Assembly: GCA_031291615.1 (NCBI GenBank)
Contig: JARLIS010000004.1
Span: forward strand, 124,001-188,000
Source: Parvibaculum sp.
GTDB lineage: Bacteria > Pseudomonadota > Alphaproteobacteria > Parvibaculales > Parvibaculaceae
Length of the DNA: 64,000 nucleotides
Reading direction: 5' to 3'
This document shows, in pieces, positions 7,536 through 15,508 of the stretch. Below the pieces are notes generated by a model. It was not told the DNA's origin and did no database searches. It worked only from the letters and a program-made list of their open reading frames with translations. Both the position numbers and the translations under genes were made by a program. The first letter of the stretch is position 1, and each line of letters opens with the position of its first letter.

Positions 7536-8402
7536 TTAGTCGACGGCCTTGCCGCTCACCCTATTCTCAATGACCCCGATGCCTGCGACCTCGCATCGAA
7601 CGACGTCCCCCGGCGCCAGAAAGCGGGGCGGGTCCATCCCGATTCCGACTCCTTCGGGCGTGCCCGTGGCAATCAGATCGCCGGGCTCGAGCGTGAAGGC
7701 GGTCGAGAGATAGGCAATCTGGTCGCGGATCTTATGCAGCATGAAGCGGGTATTTGAACGCTGCCGCACCTCGCCATTGACCCGACACTCCAGGTCAAGC
7801 GCCTGCGGGTCCGGTATCTCATCCGCCGTCACGATCCAAGGCCCGATTGGTCCATGGGTGTCGAAGGACTTTCCCATCGTGAACGTCGGCGAGTGCCGCT
7901 GCCAGTCTCGCGCCGACACATCATTGGCGACGAAGTATCCGAATATATGCGAGAGCGCGTTCTCCGTACTCACATTCCTGGCGCGCTCTCCAATGACGAC
8001 GCCGAGTTCGACTTCGTAATCCAGTTCGCGCGTCACGCCCGGTTCAATCGGGTCGAACGGCCCGGTTATGCAGGTTGTCTGTTTGTTGAACCAGACCTGA
8101 TGCTGGGAACCCGGAATTCCCAGCTTGGCGGCCTCCTCGACGTGCTTCTGGTAATTCATGCCGATAGCCAGATATTTGCCGGGCTTCGGCACGGGTGCGA
8201 GCAGTCGTATATCTACGAGGCGCTTGTGAGGCTCGGTTGCGTCGCTCGTCGCGCGGACGGCATTGAGGACCTCATGTCCACCCCGGACGATCTGGAGAAT
8301 GTCGGTGATCGGCATGCCGCATTCCAGAAGGTCGACGACGCCGCTCCCCTTCACAACGCCCACGCGCGGCCCGGCGCCCGCATCGAAGTTCGCAATCTTC
8401 AT
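7536..8402 (-). CDS. Fumarylacetoacetate hydrolase (FAH) family protein
   Basis: The 288-residue protein has the FAH catalytic core: NYQKHVEE with His87, the divalent-metal ligands Glu130 and Glu132 in DYEVELG and Asp161 in NDVSARDWQ, then MGKSFDTHGPIGPW and GDLIATGTPEGVG. The family cleaves or decarboxylates diketo acids from ring-fission pathways (FAH, 2-hydroxymuconate decarboxylase, 2-keto-4-pentenoate hydratase types). It is the last gene of a three-gene minus-strand module behind a dioxygenase and a flavin monooxygenase. The start at 8402 avoids overlap with the preceding gene, whose stop is 56 bases upstream; AAGGA is about 10 bases before the ATG. Confidence 0.88.
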   Translation of the reverse strand: MKIANFDAGAGPRVGVVKGSGVVDLLECGMPITDILQIVRGGHEVLNAVRATSDATEPHKRLVDIRLLAPVPKPGKYLAIGMNYQKHVEEAAKLGIPGSQHQVWFNKQTTCITGPFDPIEPGVTRELDYEVELGVVIGERARNVSTENALSHIFGYFVANDVSARDWQRHSPTFTMGKSFDTHGPIGPWIVTADEIPDPQALDLECRVNGEVRQRSNTRFMLHKIRDQIAYLSTAFTLEPGDLIATGTPEGVGIGMDPPRFLAPGDVVRCEVAGIGVIENRVSGKAVD

Positions 8403-8457
8403 GTCTTGGATTCCTTGATTGGCGCCGCAGAGAAGGCGCCCGTGCGCCGCAACGTCG

Positions 8458-9414
8458 TCACTCGCAATCAACCGCGGGTTCATAGTTGGTAGCGAAGTCA
8501 TCAGGCGGCGGCGGCCCCCAGAGATACATTGCATCTTCCGGCGCGTGGTCCCCTGCCGGCCAATCGCAGTCCGCCGGAATGAAGTCGATGTCCGCCGAGT
8601 ATTCGCAATAGCTCCCCCACGGGTCACGAACATAATAGAAGTAGTTTGCACCGAGCACGTGCCGACCCAACCCCCAGCCGGCGGCGTATCCACCGCGCGC
8701 CGCCTGCGCCGCCCCCAGACCGATCTCCTGGACCGAGCCCACATCCCAGCTCACGTGATGCAGCCCTCGATGATCGGACGCGACAAGGGCAAGCAAGTGG
8801 TGGTCGCTTCCATGCGCGCCATGAAGAAATGCAACGCCGTCACCGCTGCGGTCCGACAGGCGCAGTCCCAGAGCCGACACATAGAACTCGATGGCGTCAG
8901 GGATCGATGAGGTAAAGATCGCGACATGCGACAAGCGTCGAGGAGAGACAGGCGGGGCCTTCGAATTCGGAATGGCGCCAGACACTCCCGGCGCGGTCGA
9001 TGCCGCCGTAAAGGCACTTTTCTCATTTGGAGAACGCTTGCCTGCGACCCGGAGGTTGATGGGGAGCTTGTCAAATCCGGCAATCCACCATCCCCCGGGC
9101 TCGGCTCCGGGCGGCGCCTCGATCGGCTTGACGCCCGCCGAAAGAAGCTTGTCGGCAATAGCCGGTTCATCATCTTCAAATATCCCGAAGCTCAGATAGC
9201 TCAACCGCTTCGCGGGCCCTTCCGATATTACGCCCCAGCGGTGAGGGTCGTGGTGAGTGGAAAGAGTGAGCCTGGCCCGCTCGGAGCGAACGCTGAGGCC
9301 GAACTGTTCATAAAAGCGTTGAGCAACATTCATATCCGGGACCAAGAGCCCGAAGTGATCGATCGAATGCACCCCGATGGAACCTGGGCGCCGACCCGAG
9401 ACAGTCTGTGTCAT
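8458..9414 (-). CDS. Two-domain VOC protein, probable type I extradiol ring-cleavage dioxygenase
   Basis: About 318 residues form two vicinal-oxygen-chelate domains (roughly 15-125 and 160-280). The C-terminal domain has the full extradiol pattern: His163 (RLSHVAI), His220 (LHHVSW) and Glu271 (YCEYSADID) as Fe(II) ligands, plus the downstream GRH and YFYYVRDPWG motif holding the usual active-site His and Tyr. I infer meta-cleavage of a catechol-like ring, with the monooxygenase upstream making the diol and the FAH-family enzyme acting on the product. The substrate is unknown. A glyoxalase-type role is less likely given the YxxDPxGxxxEY signature. The start at 9414 was chosen for the conserved VOC beginning; its ribosome site is weak. 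Confidence 0.78.
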   Translation of the reverse strand: MTQTVSGRRPGSIGVHSIDHFGLLVPDMNVAQRFYEQFGLSVRSERARLTLSTHHDPHRWGVISEGPAKRLSYLSFGIFEDDEPAIADKLLSAGVKPIEAPPGAEPGGWWIAGFDKLPINLRVAGKRSPNEKSAFTAASTAPGVSGAIPNSKAPPVSPRRLSHVAIFTSSIPDAIEFYVSALGLRLSDRSGDGVAFLHGAHGSDHHLLALVASDHRGLHHVSWDVGSVQEIGLGAAQAARGGYAAGWGLGRHVLGANYFYYVRDPWGSYCEYSADIDFIPADCDWPAGDHAPEDAMYLWGPPPPDDFATNYEPAVDCE

Positions 9415-9450
9415 AATTTCTGTTTCCCACCGCTCACCGCAAACGGTCAT

Positions 9451-9467
9451 CCCGGAACTTGTCCGGG
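9451..9467. repeat. Short dispersed hairpin with CAAG loop (copy 1)
   Basis: CCCGGA, loop ACTTG, TCCGGG form a 6-bp stem just upstream of the dioxygenase start. Read on the minus strand the loop is CAAGT. It shares its layout with hairpins at 32262-32284 and 56824-56846, all with a stem ending in CCCG and a loop containing CAAG, flanked by ATGACG or its complement GTCAT. Confidence 0.5.
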
Positions 9468-9476
9468 TTGTGCCCG

Positions 9477-10676
9477 TCACACCGCCATGCTGGGCTCAAG
9501 TCCACAGAGGATCCGGCCATAGAGTTCATAGTTGCTCGCGGAGTTGGCCATCGCGTGCATGTTGGCGACGCGAAGATCCTGCCAGATCCGGCTCAATCTG
9601 TTGTCGGCCCGTGCAAACGAGCCGCCCCCCGCCGAAGCCAGCAGATCAACGCCCTCCCAAAGGAGCTGGCCCGCGATGCCGGTGTAGAGCCGTGTCTTTG
9701 CACGTTCGGCGAACGGCATGAACTCGCCCTTCTCCGCCCAGGCATCCACCTCGGCGCAACATTTGGCGACCATGAGTTGCGCCGCCTCAATGCGACCGCT
9801 GGCCTCGCCGAGCTGGAGGTGGGTGACCGCCGCCTCGGCCTGTTTGTCATGGTGCGTCAACAGTATCTTGCGCGACGGGATCTGGGAGAGAACTTCCTCC
9901 AGCATCGCCTGCCCAAGTCCAACTGTCGCAAACTTCAGAATGATTGCATCCAGTGGATTGAACGCACATCTGTAGAGGGCCTGGTCCTGGAACCCACCTT
10001 TGTAGTCGCCACCTATGCAGGCAAAGGTGTCGACGATCCGTTCCCAGGGAACGAATACGTCTTCGACAGTCACCGATGAACTTCCGCTTCCGCGCAGTCC
10101 GATCGTATTCCAGTCATTGAGGATCTTGCAGTCCTCGATCGGCATGAGGGCGAGGCTGGGGCGGACGAAGTCTCCCTTCTCATCCGGAAGCAGCACGCCC
10201 AGCAGATTCCAGTGAGCGAGATGAACACCGGAATTGAAGGGCCAGAATCCTTTTTCAATGATGATCCCGCCATCCACCAAACGGACGGACGAGCCCTTTC
10301 CCGGACTGAACACGCCGGCGACCCGGGCGTTGGGCCGCGAAAAGACTTCATCCGAGACGGCCTTCGGAAATGCCGCCGCGACCGTCCAGTTCCCCGTGTT
10401 CACAAGGGCGACGGCCCAGGCGACTCCCCCATCGCCTCGACCCAGTTCGCAGTTCACCTCCATCCACTCTGACAGGCTGACCTGATGGCCTCCGTAGGCG
10501 CGCGGCGTCGTCATCGAAAGGAAGCCTGCTTCTTCGAGTTCCTCGGCAAGCGCGGGCGAAACCCGCGCGAGCCGGTCAGACTCCGCCTGCCCGTCACGGA
10601 GCCTTGGAACAAAGGCTTTCGCCCGAGCTGCCAATTCGAGAGCCTGCGGCTTTGGAGTCTGGGGAATCGCGTTCAT
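9477..10676 (-). CDS. Flavin-dependent monooxygenase, acyl-CoA-dehydrogenase fold (HsaA-like, group D)
   Basis: The 399-residue protein has the acyl-CoA dehydrogenase fold, but without a clear catalytic Glu; features such as TTPRAYGG, GDGGVAWAVAL and DWNTIGLRGSGSS match two-component flavin monooxygenases such as HsaA and other phenol hydroxylases. These use reduced flavin from a separate reductase to hydroxylate a ring. No flavin reductase gene lies in the window. It is the first gene of the module and is read divergently from the TetR gene. GAGG six bases before the ATG at 10676 favours that start over two upstream ATGs, which fall inside the operator. Some homologues are true dehydrogenases, so the call is probable. 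Confidence 0.78.
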   Translation of the reverse strand: MNAIPQTPKPQALELAARAKAFVPRLRDGQAESDRLARVSPALAEELEEAGFLSMTTPRAYGGHQVSLSEWMEVNCELGRGDGGVAWAVALVNTGNWTVAAAFPKAVSDEVFSRPNARVAGVFSPGKGSSVRLVDGGIIIEKGFWPFNSGVHLAHWNLLGVLLPDEKGDFVRPSLALMPIEDCKILNDWNTIGLRGSGSSSVTVEDVFVPWERIVDTFACIGGDYKGGFQDQALYRCAFNPLDAIILKFATVGLGQAMLEEVLSQIPSRKILLTHHDKQAEAAVTHLQLGEASGRIEAAQLMVAKCCAEVDAWAEKGEFMPFAERAKTRLYTGIAGQLLWEGVDLLASAGGGSFARADNRLSRIWQDLRVANMHAMANSASNYELYGRILCGLEPSMAV

Positions 10677-10685
10677 CGCCAACCT

Positions 10686-10710
10686 CATAATATACATTTT
10701 GTATCTTATG
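10686..10710. promoter_or_regulatory. Palindromic operator, probable TetR-family binding site
   Basis: CATAATATACA (10686-10696) and TGTATCTTATG (10700-10710) are inverted copies matching at 10 of 11 positions around a 3-base centre. It lies between the monooxygenase start and its predicted promoter, covering the likely transcription start, and within the gap shared with the divergent tetR gene. Size and symmetry fit a TetR dimer or dimer-pair operator. Confidence 0.75.
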
Positions 10711-10712
10711 AT

Positions 10713-10741
10713 CTTTTATGCTCGGTTGAAGACCGAGTCAA
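10713..10741 (-). promoter_or_regulatory. Sigma-70 promoter of the monooxygenase operon
   Basis: On the minus strand TTGACT (10741-10736) and TAAAAG (10718-10713) are spaced by 17 bases. The expected start point, near 10706, falls inside the palindrome, so bound repressor would block initiation. The spacer itself contains a smaller inverted repeat, CTCGGT (10721-10726) with ACCGAG (10732-10737). Confidence 0.6.
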
Positions 10742-10938
10742 GCACCGGCGTCGATCCATATAAGTGCTGTATTTTGGCTAATTTATTGACGAGATGACAC
10801 GGCCGCGCCATTGGGACACCTTTTTTCCACACGACGTATCGTCTATTATGAAAAGAATTAGGGCCGCAGTGATTGCAAGCCCGATTGGACATACTGTGCG
10901 CCTTGAGAGATTGAGAATTGACCGGGAGGACGACAGCC

Positions 10939-11619
10939 GTGCTGGAGGTGAAGGACGACCATCGCGTCCGTGTGGCTCGCGAGCGACGCGACCGAATGCA
11001 CCAGCGGCTGCTGAACGCCGTCATGACGAAGTACGGAGAGTTTCCCGACTACGGCGTGCCCCCCGTCGAGGACATCTGCAAGGCTGCCGATGTGTCCCGG
11101 GCGACATTCTACAAACACTTCAGTTCGGTCGAAGAGGCTATAGACCTTCTCGGTCAGCAGTTGATGGACGAGATGTTCAACAGTCTCGAACAGATTTCCG
11201 CGAACAGACAGGAACCATTGCTACGCCTGACCGCGGGCATCCAGATATTCCTGATGCGGACCGTGACCGACCCCATGTGGGCAGCGTTCGTCTCAAGGAC
11301 GGGCTACCTCAGTCGGGAGACTGATCTGCTGAAAGGACTGGTGAATGACATTCGCATGGCTCAGATCGAAGGATCCATTCACATCAGGAACGTCGATTCC
11401 GCGGTGAGCATTGTGGTCGGCTCGCTGATGGAGGCAATCCGGCACATCCATCGCACGGGCCATCGCAGCCGCGACTATGTCGAAAACCTGACGATCATGA
11501 TCCTTCAGTCGCTGGGCGTCTCGCCGGAGGCGGCGCCGAATATCGTCCGTGATCGGTCGATCTATATCCGGGGGCTCGCGCCAGACTGCCTGGACTGGTG
11601 GCAAGACCCGTGGACCTGA
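10939..11619 (+). CDS. TetR/AcrR family transcriptional regulator
   Basis: The roughly 226-residue protein has an N-terminal TetR helix-turn-helix at about 43-62 (VEDICKAADVSRATFYKHF, with the family's YKHF end) and an all-helical ligand domain behind it. Members are dimeric repressors released by small ligands. The GTG at 10939 is chosen because GGGAGG lies nine bases before it; a TTG seven codons earlier overlaps that ribosome site. Divergent placement from the monooxygenase-dioxygenase-FAH operon and a palindrome in the shared gap point to local control, with a pathway intermediate as likely inducer. The ligand is not deducible. Confidence 0.85.
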   Translation: MLEVKDDHRVRVARERRDRMHQRLLNAVMTKYGEFPDYGVPPVEDICKAADVSRATFYKHFSSVEEAIDLLGQQLMDEMFNSLEQISANRQEPLLRLTAGIQIFLMRTVTDPMWAAFVSRTGYLSRETDLLKGLVNDIRMAQIEGSIHIRNVDSAVSIVVGSLMEAIRHIHRTGHRSRDYVENLTIMILQSLGVSPEAAPNIVRDRSIYIRGLAPDCLDWWQDPWT

Positions 11620-11645
11620 CAATGCCGCAGATCAGGGCTGCCGGC

Positions 11646-11703
11646 GGCGTCAAATTTTCGCTGATCACTCAAGCGCTTTGCTGCCGGGGCGAAATTTGGC
11701 GCC
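11646..11703 (+). terminator. Imperfect long-loop inverted repeat after tetR
   Basis: GGCGTCAAATTTTCGC (11646-11661) and GCGAAATTTGGCGCC (11689-11703) pair with one mismatch and one bulge around a 27-base loop, starting 26 bases past the tetR stop. There is no U-tract. It may be a transcript end or a leftover of a repeat. Confidence 0.4.
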
Positions 11704-11953
11704 AGCCTGATTAGAACAGATCAAAATTTGAATTGCCTTGAGCTGGGAAACGAGTCGGAATCGTCCAGGCTCCACACAAGCGCGACATAATGTTGCGCTG
11801 CAATAAAACACAAACTGACTTCTTGTCATTTTGTGCGACGCAGCATATTTTGTTGTTCAACGGAAAGAAAACGAGCGCCGAAGGCGCCGGGCCTTCGGGA
11901 GGCTGCGACAAGACGGGTTGAGTGTAACCCTCTGATTCCGAAGGAATAATGTC
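11704..11953 (+). promoter_or_regulatory. AT-richer upstream region with leader hairpin of the 69-residue gene
   Basis: No gene is visible from 11620 to 11953. The part from about 11710 to 11860 is clearly AT-richer than its surroundings. Near the end CCGAAGGC (11878-11885) and GCCTTCGG (11891-11898) form a perfect 8-bp hairpin with no U-tract, about 55 bases before the start codon. It could stabilise the mRNA or act as a leader element for the short gene. I could not settle on a clear -35/-10 pair. Confidence 0.4.
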
Positions 11954-12163
11954 ATGGCCACCACGCACCGGATCGCCCCGCACGCCGCCGCTACCGGCAA
12001 GGAGTTCCTTGCCGGCCTGGCCGTCAAAGCCGAGCGCCTCCGCGCCGGCGCCGCTATCGCCGCCAAGGGGTTCAATCTGGCCGAAGCGGTCGCGGCTGGA
12101 GGTTACGCAGCCATCGCCATCTACAGCCTCGCCCTGATCGTCAACTTCGTCCTGGCCTATTGA
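11954..12163 (+). CDS. 69-residue protein with one C-terminal membrane helix, unknown function
   Basis: The product is Ala-rich. An N-terminal half with basic residues and likely helix (about 15-43) is followed by a hydrophobic segment from about 46 to 66 ending in Tyr. AAGGA precedes the ATG by about 9 bases. The gene has its own long upstream region with a hairpin and its own strong terminator 60 bases after the stop, the layout of an independently and perhaps strongly expressed short gene. I do not recognise the family. Possible roles include a small membrane-associated regulator or stress peptide. Confidence 0.6.
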   Translation: MATTHRIAPHAAATGKEFLAGLAVKAERLRAGAAIAAKGFNLAEAVAAGGYAAIAIYSLALIVNFVLAY

Positions 12164-12225
12164 GCCAGCGAGCTTCAGGCGGCCGCAGGGCGCTTCCTGC
12201 CCGCCGGGGCTCCTATGAATTGCGG

Positions 12226-12253
12226 AAAGCCTCCCCCTTGCGGGAGGCTTTTT
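12226..12253 (+). terminator. Strong Rho-independent terminator
   Basis: AAAGCCTCCC (12226-12235), a 6-base loop, and GGGAGGCTTT (12242-12251) pair perfectly and end in TTTTT. It isolates the 69-residue gene from the marR operon. Confidence 0.92.
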
Positions 12254-12279
12254 CGGCGATATATACTAAGCACTGCTTA
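12238..12279 (+). promoter_or_regulatory. Promoter and MarR-type palindrome of the efflux operon
   Basis: TTGCGG (12238-12243) and TATACT (12262-12267) make a plausible promoter with an 18-base spacer. Immediately after the -10 lies the perfect palindrome TAAGCA-C-TGCTTA (12267-12279) at the expected transcription start, where a MarR dimer would repress. The -35 overlaps the preceding terminator. Confidence 0.6.
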
Positions 12280-12318
12280 TTACATGTAGTCCTGATAAAC
12301 AGCCTTGCTTTGTAAGCC

Positions 12319-12807
12319 ATGTCCCTCCCCCGCGACCCAGGAAACGGCATCGGATTCCTCATCGGCGACTCCTCGCGGATGCTCCGGCGCATTTTCAACG
12401 AACGCATCACGCCGCTTGGGATGACGCAGGCGCAATGGCGCGCCCTTGTCCACCTGTCGCGCAACGAGGGTCTCAATCAGGTCGGCCTTGCCGATCTGCT
12501 GGAAGTTCAGCCGATCACCGCCGCGCGGCTCATCGACAAGCTCGTCGCCGCGGGACTTGTCGAGCGCCGTCCCGATCCGAACGACCGGCGCGCGCAGCGT
12601 CTCTTTCTCACTCAGCAGGCCGCGCCGATGCTGGCGCAGATCTGGGAAATCGCCGACGAAATCTATGACGAAGTTCTCGCCGGCCTCGATGCAGACAATC
12701 GCGACGCGCTCGCCGCTCTGCTCGGCCGCATGCGCTCCAATCTCACCACAATGATGCTGGACCCCGCGCCTCTACCGCGCGTTCCGGCCGAGGCCATATC
12801 CAAATAG
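12319..12807 (+). CDS. MarR family transcriptional regulator
   Basis: The 162-residue protein has a MarR winged helix (about 30-105), including LADLLEVQPITAARLIDKLV as the DNA-reading helices and PDPNDRRAQRLFLT as the wing with its typical DxRDxR-like core. Flanking helices would form the dimer. It heads an operon with emrA and emrB genes, 19 bases before the first, a standard arrangement in which the repressor is released by phenolic or drug-like ligands. A perfect palindrome sits at its own promoter, suggesting autoregulation. The ATG at 12319 has only a poor ribosome site. Confidence 0.9.
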   Translation: MSLPRDPGNGIGFLIGDSSRMLRRIFNERITPLGMTQAQWRALVHLSRNEGLNQVGLADLLEVQPITAARLIDKLVAAGLVERRPDPNDRRAQRLFLTQQAAPMLAQIWEIADEIYDEVLAGLDADNRDALAALLGRMRSNLTTMMLDPAPLPRVPAEAISK

Positions 12808-12826
12808 TAAGCGAGTCTGAAACATC

Positions 12827-13921
12827 ATGTCGCTAGCCTTCGCACCTTCCATCGACGCCGTGCGCGACACCGCGCGGCGCGTCATCAACGACCGGGCGCT
12901 GCTGCGTTCCGTGCTGATGATCGGCGTGCCCGCGCTCGTGTTGCTCGTCCTCGCCTATTTCTATCTGGTGAGCGGGCGCTATGTGAGCACCGACAACGCC
13001 TATGCAAAAGCCGACATGGTGTCGGTGAGCCCGGATGTGGGCGGGCGCATCGTCGCCGTCTACGTTAAGCAGAACGAAGCGGTGAAGGCGGGCGCTCCGA
13101 TCTTCCAGATCGACCCTGCACCCTACAAGCTCGCGCTGGCGGAATCGGATGCGCAGCTCATGGCAGCCATGAGCAATGTGAAGTCGATGAAGGCCAAATA
13201 CGAGATGACGGTCGCGCAACTCGCGCTGGCGCAATCGAACATCGACTACTACGACCGCAACTACAAGCGCCAGTCGGCGCTGGCCAAGCGCGATTTCGCC
13301 AGCCAGTCGGCGCTCGACACCGCGCGGCACAATTACGACACCGCCGTGCAGCTCGGCGATGTGCTGAAGCAGAGCATCGGCCAGATGGCCGCCTCGCTCG
13401 ACGACAAGCCTCTGGCGCCGCCCGAGGAGCATTCGGCCTATATGCAGGCCAAGGCCTCGCGCGACAACGCCGCGCTCAATCTCGAACGCACCACGGTGCG
13501 CGCGCCTTTCGACGGCGTGCTCGGCAAGCAGCCGCAGGTCGGCGACAATGTCGCGCCCGGCGTCCCCGTCGTCAGCATCGTTTCCAACACGAATGTCTGG
13601 ATCGAGGCGAACTTCAAGGAGACGGACCTCACCAACGTCCATCCTGGCCAGTCGGCGACGATCGATATCGACACCTATCCCGGCCACCACTGGAAGGCCT
13701 GCGTTCTCAGCATTTCGCAAGCGACGGGTTCGGAGTTCTCGGTCATGCCGGCGCAGAACGCGACGGGCAACTGGGTGAAGGTCGTGCAGCGCATACCCGT
13801 GCGCATCGCTCTCGTGCCCCAGGACGGCGACCCGATCGTCCGGGCCGGCATGAGCGTCGAGGCTGAAATCGACACGCATTCCGGCGCCAGCGCCTGCCCG
13901 CCGGCCGGCAAGACGCCATGA
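12827..13921 (+). CDS. emrA: EmrA/HlyD-type membrane fusion protein
   Basis: The 364-residue protein has one N-terminal membrane helix (about 27-47). A lipoyl-like half follows (VSVSPDVGGRIVAVYV, about 66-81), then a long helical hairpin (roughly 100-200), the second lipoyl half (TTVRAPFDGVLGK) and a beta-barrel domain. This is the periplasmic adaptor that links an MFS pump to an outer-membrane channel. Its stop overlaps the next gene's start by four bases, so the pump and adaptor are translationally coupled. No TolC gene is in the window. Substrates are unknown; hydrophobic toxins are usual for the family. Confidence 0.9.
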   Translation: MSLAFAPSIDAVRDTARRVINDRALLRSVLMIGVPALVLLVLAYFYLVSGRYVSTDNAYAKADMVSVSPDVGGRIVAVYVKQNEAVKAGAPIFQIDPAPYKLALAESDAQLMAAMSNVKSMKAKYEMTVAQLALAQSNIDYYDRNYKRQSALAKRDFASQSALDTARHNYDTAVQLGDVLKQSIGQMAASLDDKPLAPPEEHSAYMQAKASRDNAALNLERTTVRAPFDGVLGKQPQVGDNVAPGVPVVSIVSNTNVWIEANFKETDLTNVHPGQSATIDIDTYPGHHWKACVLSISQATGSEFSVMPAQNATGNWVKVVQRIPVRIALVPQDGDPIVRAGMSVEAEIDTHSGASACPPAGKTP

Positions 13922-15456
13922 CAACGCGCGCGCAGCGCGGCATCATCACCGGCTCCATCATGCTGGCGACGGTGATGCAGACGCTCGACTCGACGATCGC
14001 CAACGTCGCCCTGCCGCATATGCAGGGCAGCATGGCGGCGACGCAGGACCAGATCGCCTGGGTGCTGACCTCCTACATTATCGCCGCCGCCATCGCGACG
14101 CCGGCGACCGGCTTTCTCTCGGTGCGTTTCGGCCGCAAAAGGCTTCTCGCCATTTCAGTCGTCGGCTTCACCGTCACCTCGATGCTATGCGGCGCGGCGC
14201 AATCTCTCGACCAGATCGTGATTTTCCGCCTCGCGCAGGGTGCATGCGGCGCGGCCTTCGTGCCCCTGTCGCAGGCGATCATGCTCGACATGTACACGAT
14301 GGAGCAGCGCGGCAAGATGATGGCGCTGTGGGGCGTCGGCGTGATGGTCGGGCCGATCGTCGGACCGGCGCTCGGCGGCTACCTGACCGACGCCTATAGC
14401 TGGCGCTGGGTCTTCTACATCAACGTGCCGTTCGGCATCCTCGCCTTCATGGGCATCATGTCGGCCATGTCGGAAGGCGCGCTCGACAAGGTGCGGCGCT
14501 TCGACTGGCTCGGCTTCACCTTCCTCAGCCTCGCCATAGGCTCGATGCAGCTCATGCTCGACCGGGGCAACATCAAGGACTGGTTTTCGGCGAACGAGAT
14601 CGTCGTCGAAGGTCTCATCGCCGCCTTTGCGCTCTATCTCTTTATCGTCCATTCGATGACCGCCAAGCGGCCCTTCATCGACCTGCATCTTTTCAAGGAC
14701 CGCAATCTTCTCGTCGGTCTCGTCCTCATGTTCACGGTCGGCCTCGTCCTTTATGCGACGATGGCCCTGTTGCCGCCCTATCTCGAAACGCTGATGGACT
14801 ATCCGGTCGTGACGACGGGCCTCGTGCTCGCACCGCGCGGCATCGGCACCATGGCCGCGATGGTTCTCGCGGGCCGCATCATCAACCGTGTCGACATGCG
14901 TTTGCTCATTTCATTTGGATTGGCGCTCGCCGCTTTCTCGCTCTGGGAAATGACGCGCTTCAATCTCGATATCAGCGAGCGCACGATCATCACCACGGGT
15001 GTCGTGCAGGGCTTCGGGCTCGGCTTCATCTTCGCGCCGCTGACGACGATTTCCTTCGCCACGCTTGCGCCGCATCTCCGGACCGACGGCACAGCCTTTT
15101 ACAGCCTGTTGCGAAACGTCGGATCGAGCGTCGGCATTTCGACGGCGGAGGCGCTGGTTGCGACGCTGACGCAGATCAATCATGCGCAGCTCGCCTCGCG
15201 CATGGACCCGACAAATCCCATATTCAGGCCGGAGGCGATGCCGCGCGGTTTCGGCCTCGACACCCCGCTCGGGCTCGCATTGATGAACGGCGAGATCACG
15301 CGGCAGGCAGCCGCCATCGCCTATCTCGACGATTTCCGCGTGATGATGTTCATGACCATTCTCGTCATCCCGCTCGTCTATCTGATGCGGGCTCCCAAGA
15401 TGGGCGCCATGGGCGCGGCGCCGAGCAAGGACGAGCCGGTCCACGTCATGGATTGA
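13918..15456 (+). CDS. emrB: EmrB/QacA-type MFS drug:proton antiporter (DHA2)
   Basis: The 512-residue protein has about 14 hydrophobic helices. It carries the DHA2 motif LDSTIANVALPHMQGS at the end of helix 1, RFGRKRLL as motif A in loop 2-3, and GPIVGPALGGYLTD as the antiporter motif C of helix 5. It pumps compounds from the inner membrane using the proton gradient, in complex with the adaptor encoded just upstream. Overlap ATGA at 13918 couples the two genes. No gene follows closely in the operon; the next gene begins 52 bases later with its own ribosome site. Confidence 0.92.
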   Translation: MTTRAQRGIITGSIMLATVMQTLDSTIANVALPHMQGSMAATQDQIAWVLTSYIIAAAIATPATGFLSVRFGRKRLLAISVVGFTVTSMLCGAAQSLDQIVIFRLAQGACGAAFVPLSQAIMLDMYTMEQRGKMMALWGVGVMVGPIVGPALGGYLTDAYSWRWVFYINVPFGILAFMGIMSAMSEGALDKVRRFDWLGFTFLSLAIGSMQLMLDRGNIKDWFSANEIVVEGLIAAFALYLFIVHSMTAKRPFIDLHLFKDRNLLVGLVLMFTVGLVLYATMALLPPYLETLMDYPVVTTGLVLAPRGIGTMAAMVLAGRIINRVDMRLLISFGLALAAFSLWEMTRFNLDISERTIITTGVVQGFGLGFIFAPLTTISFATLAPHLRTDGTAFYSLLRNVGSSVGISTAEALVATLTQINHAQLASRMDPTNPIFRPEAMPRGFGLDTPLGLALMNGEITRQAAAIAYLDDFRVMMFMTILVIPLVYLMRAPKMGAMGAAPSKDEPVHVMD

Positions 15457-15508
15457 AACCCGCGCGGCTCCGCGCCATGTTGGGGGCGTAGGAGACAAGG
15501 GGAGTGTC

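Noticed and set aside
8402..8744. N-terminal extension of the FAH gene to 402 residues
   Set aside because: It would overlap the dioxygenase coding region in another frame and reads as Arg-rich sequence; the family start MKIANF is at 8402 with a ribosome site.
10794..11324. Plus-strand frame overlapping tetR
   Set aside because: It uses a different frame through the TetR coding region and its predicted protein is Arg-rich; TetR has clear motifs in the other frame.
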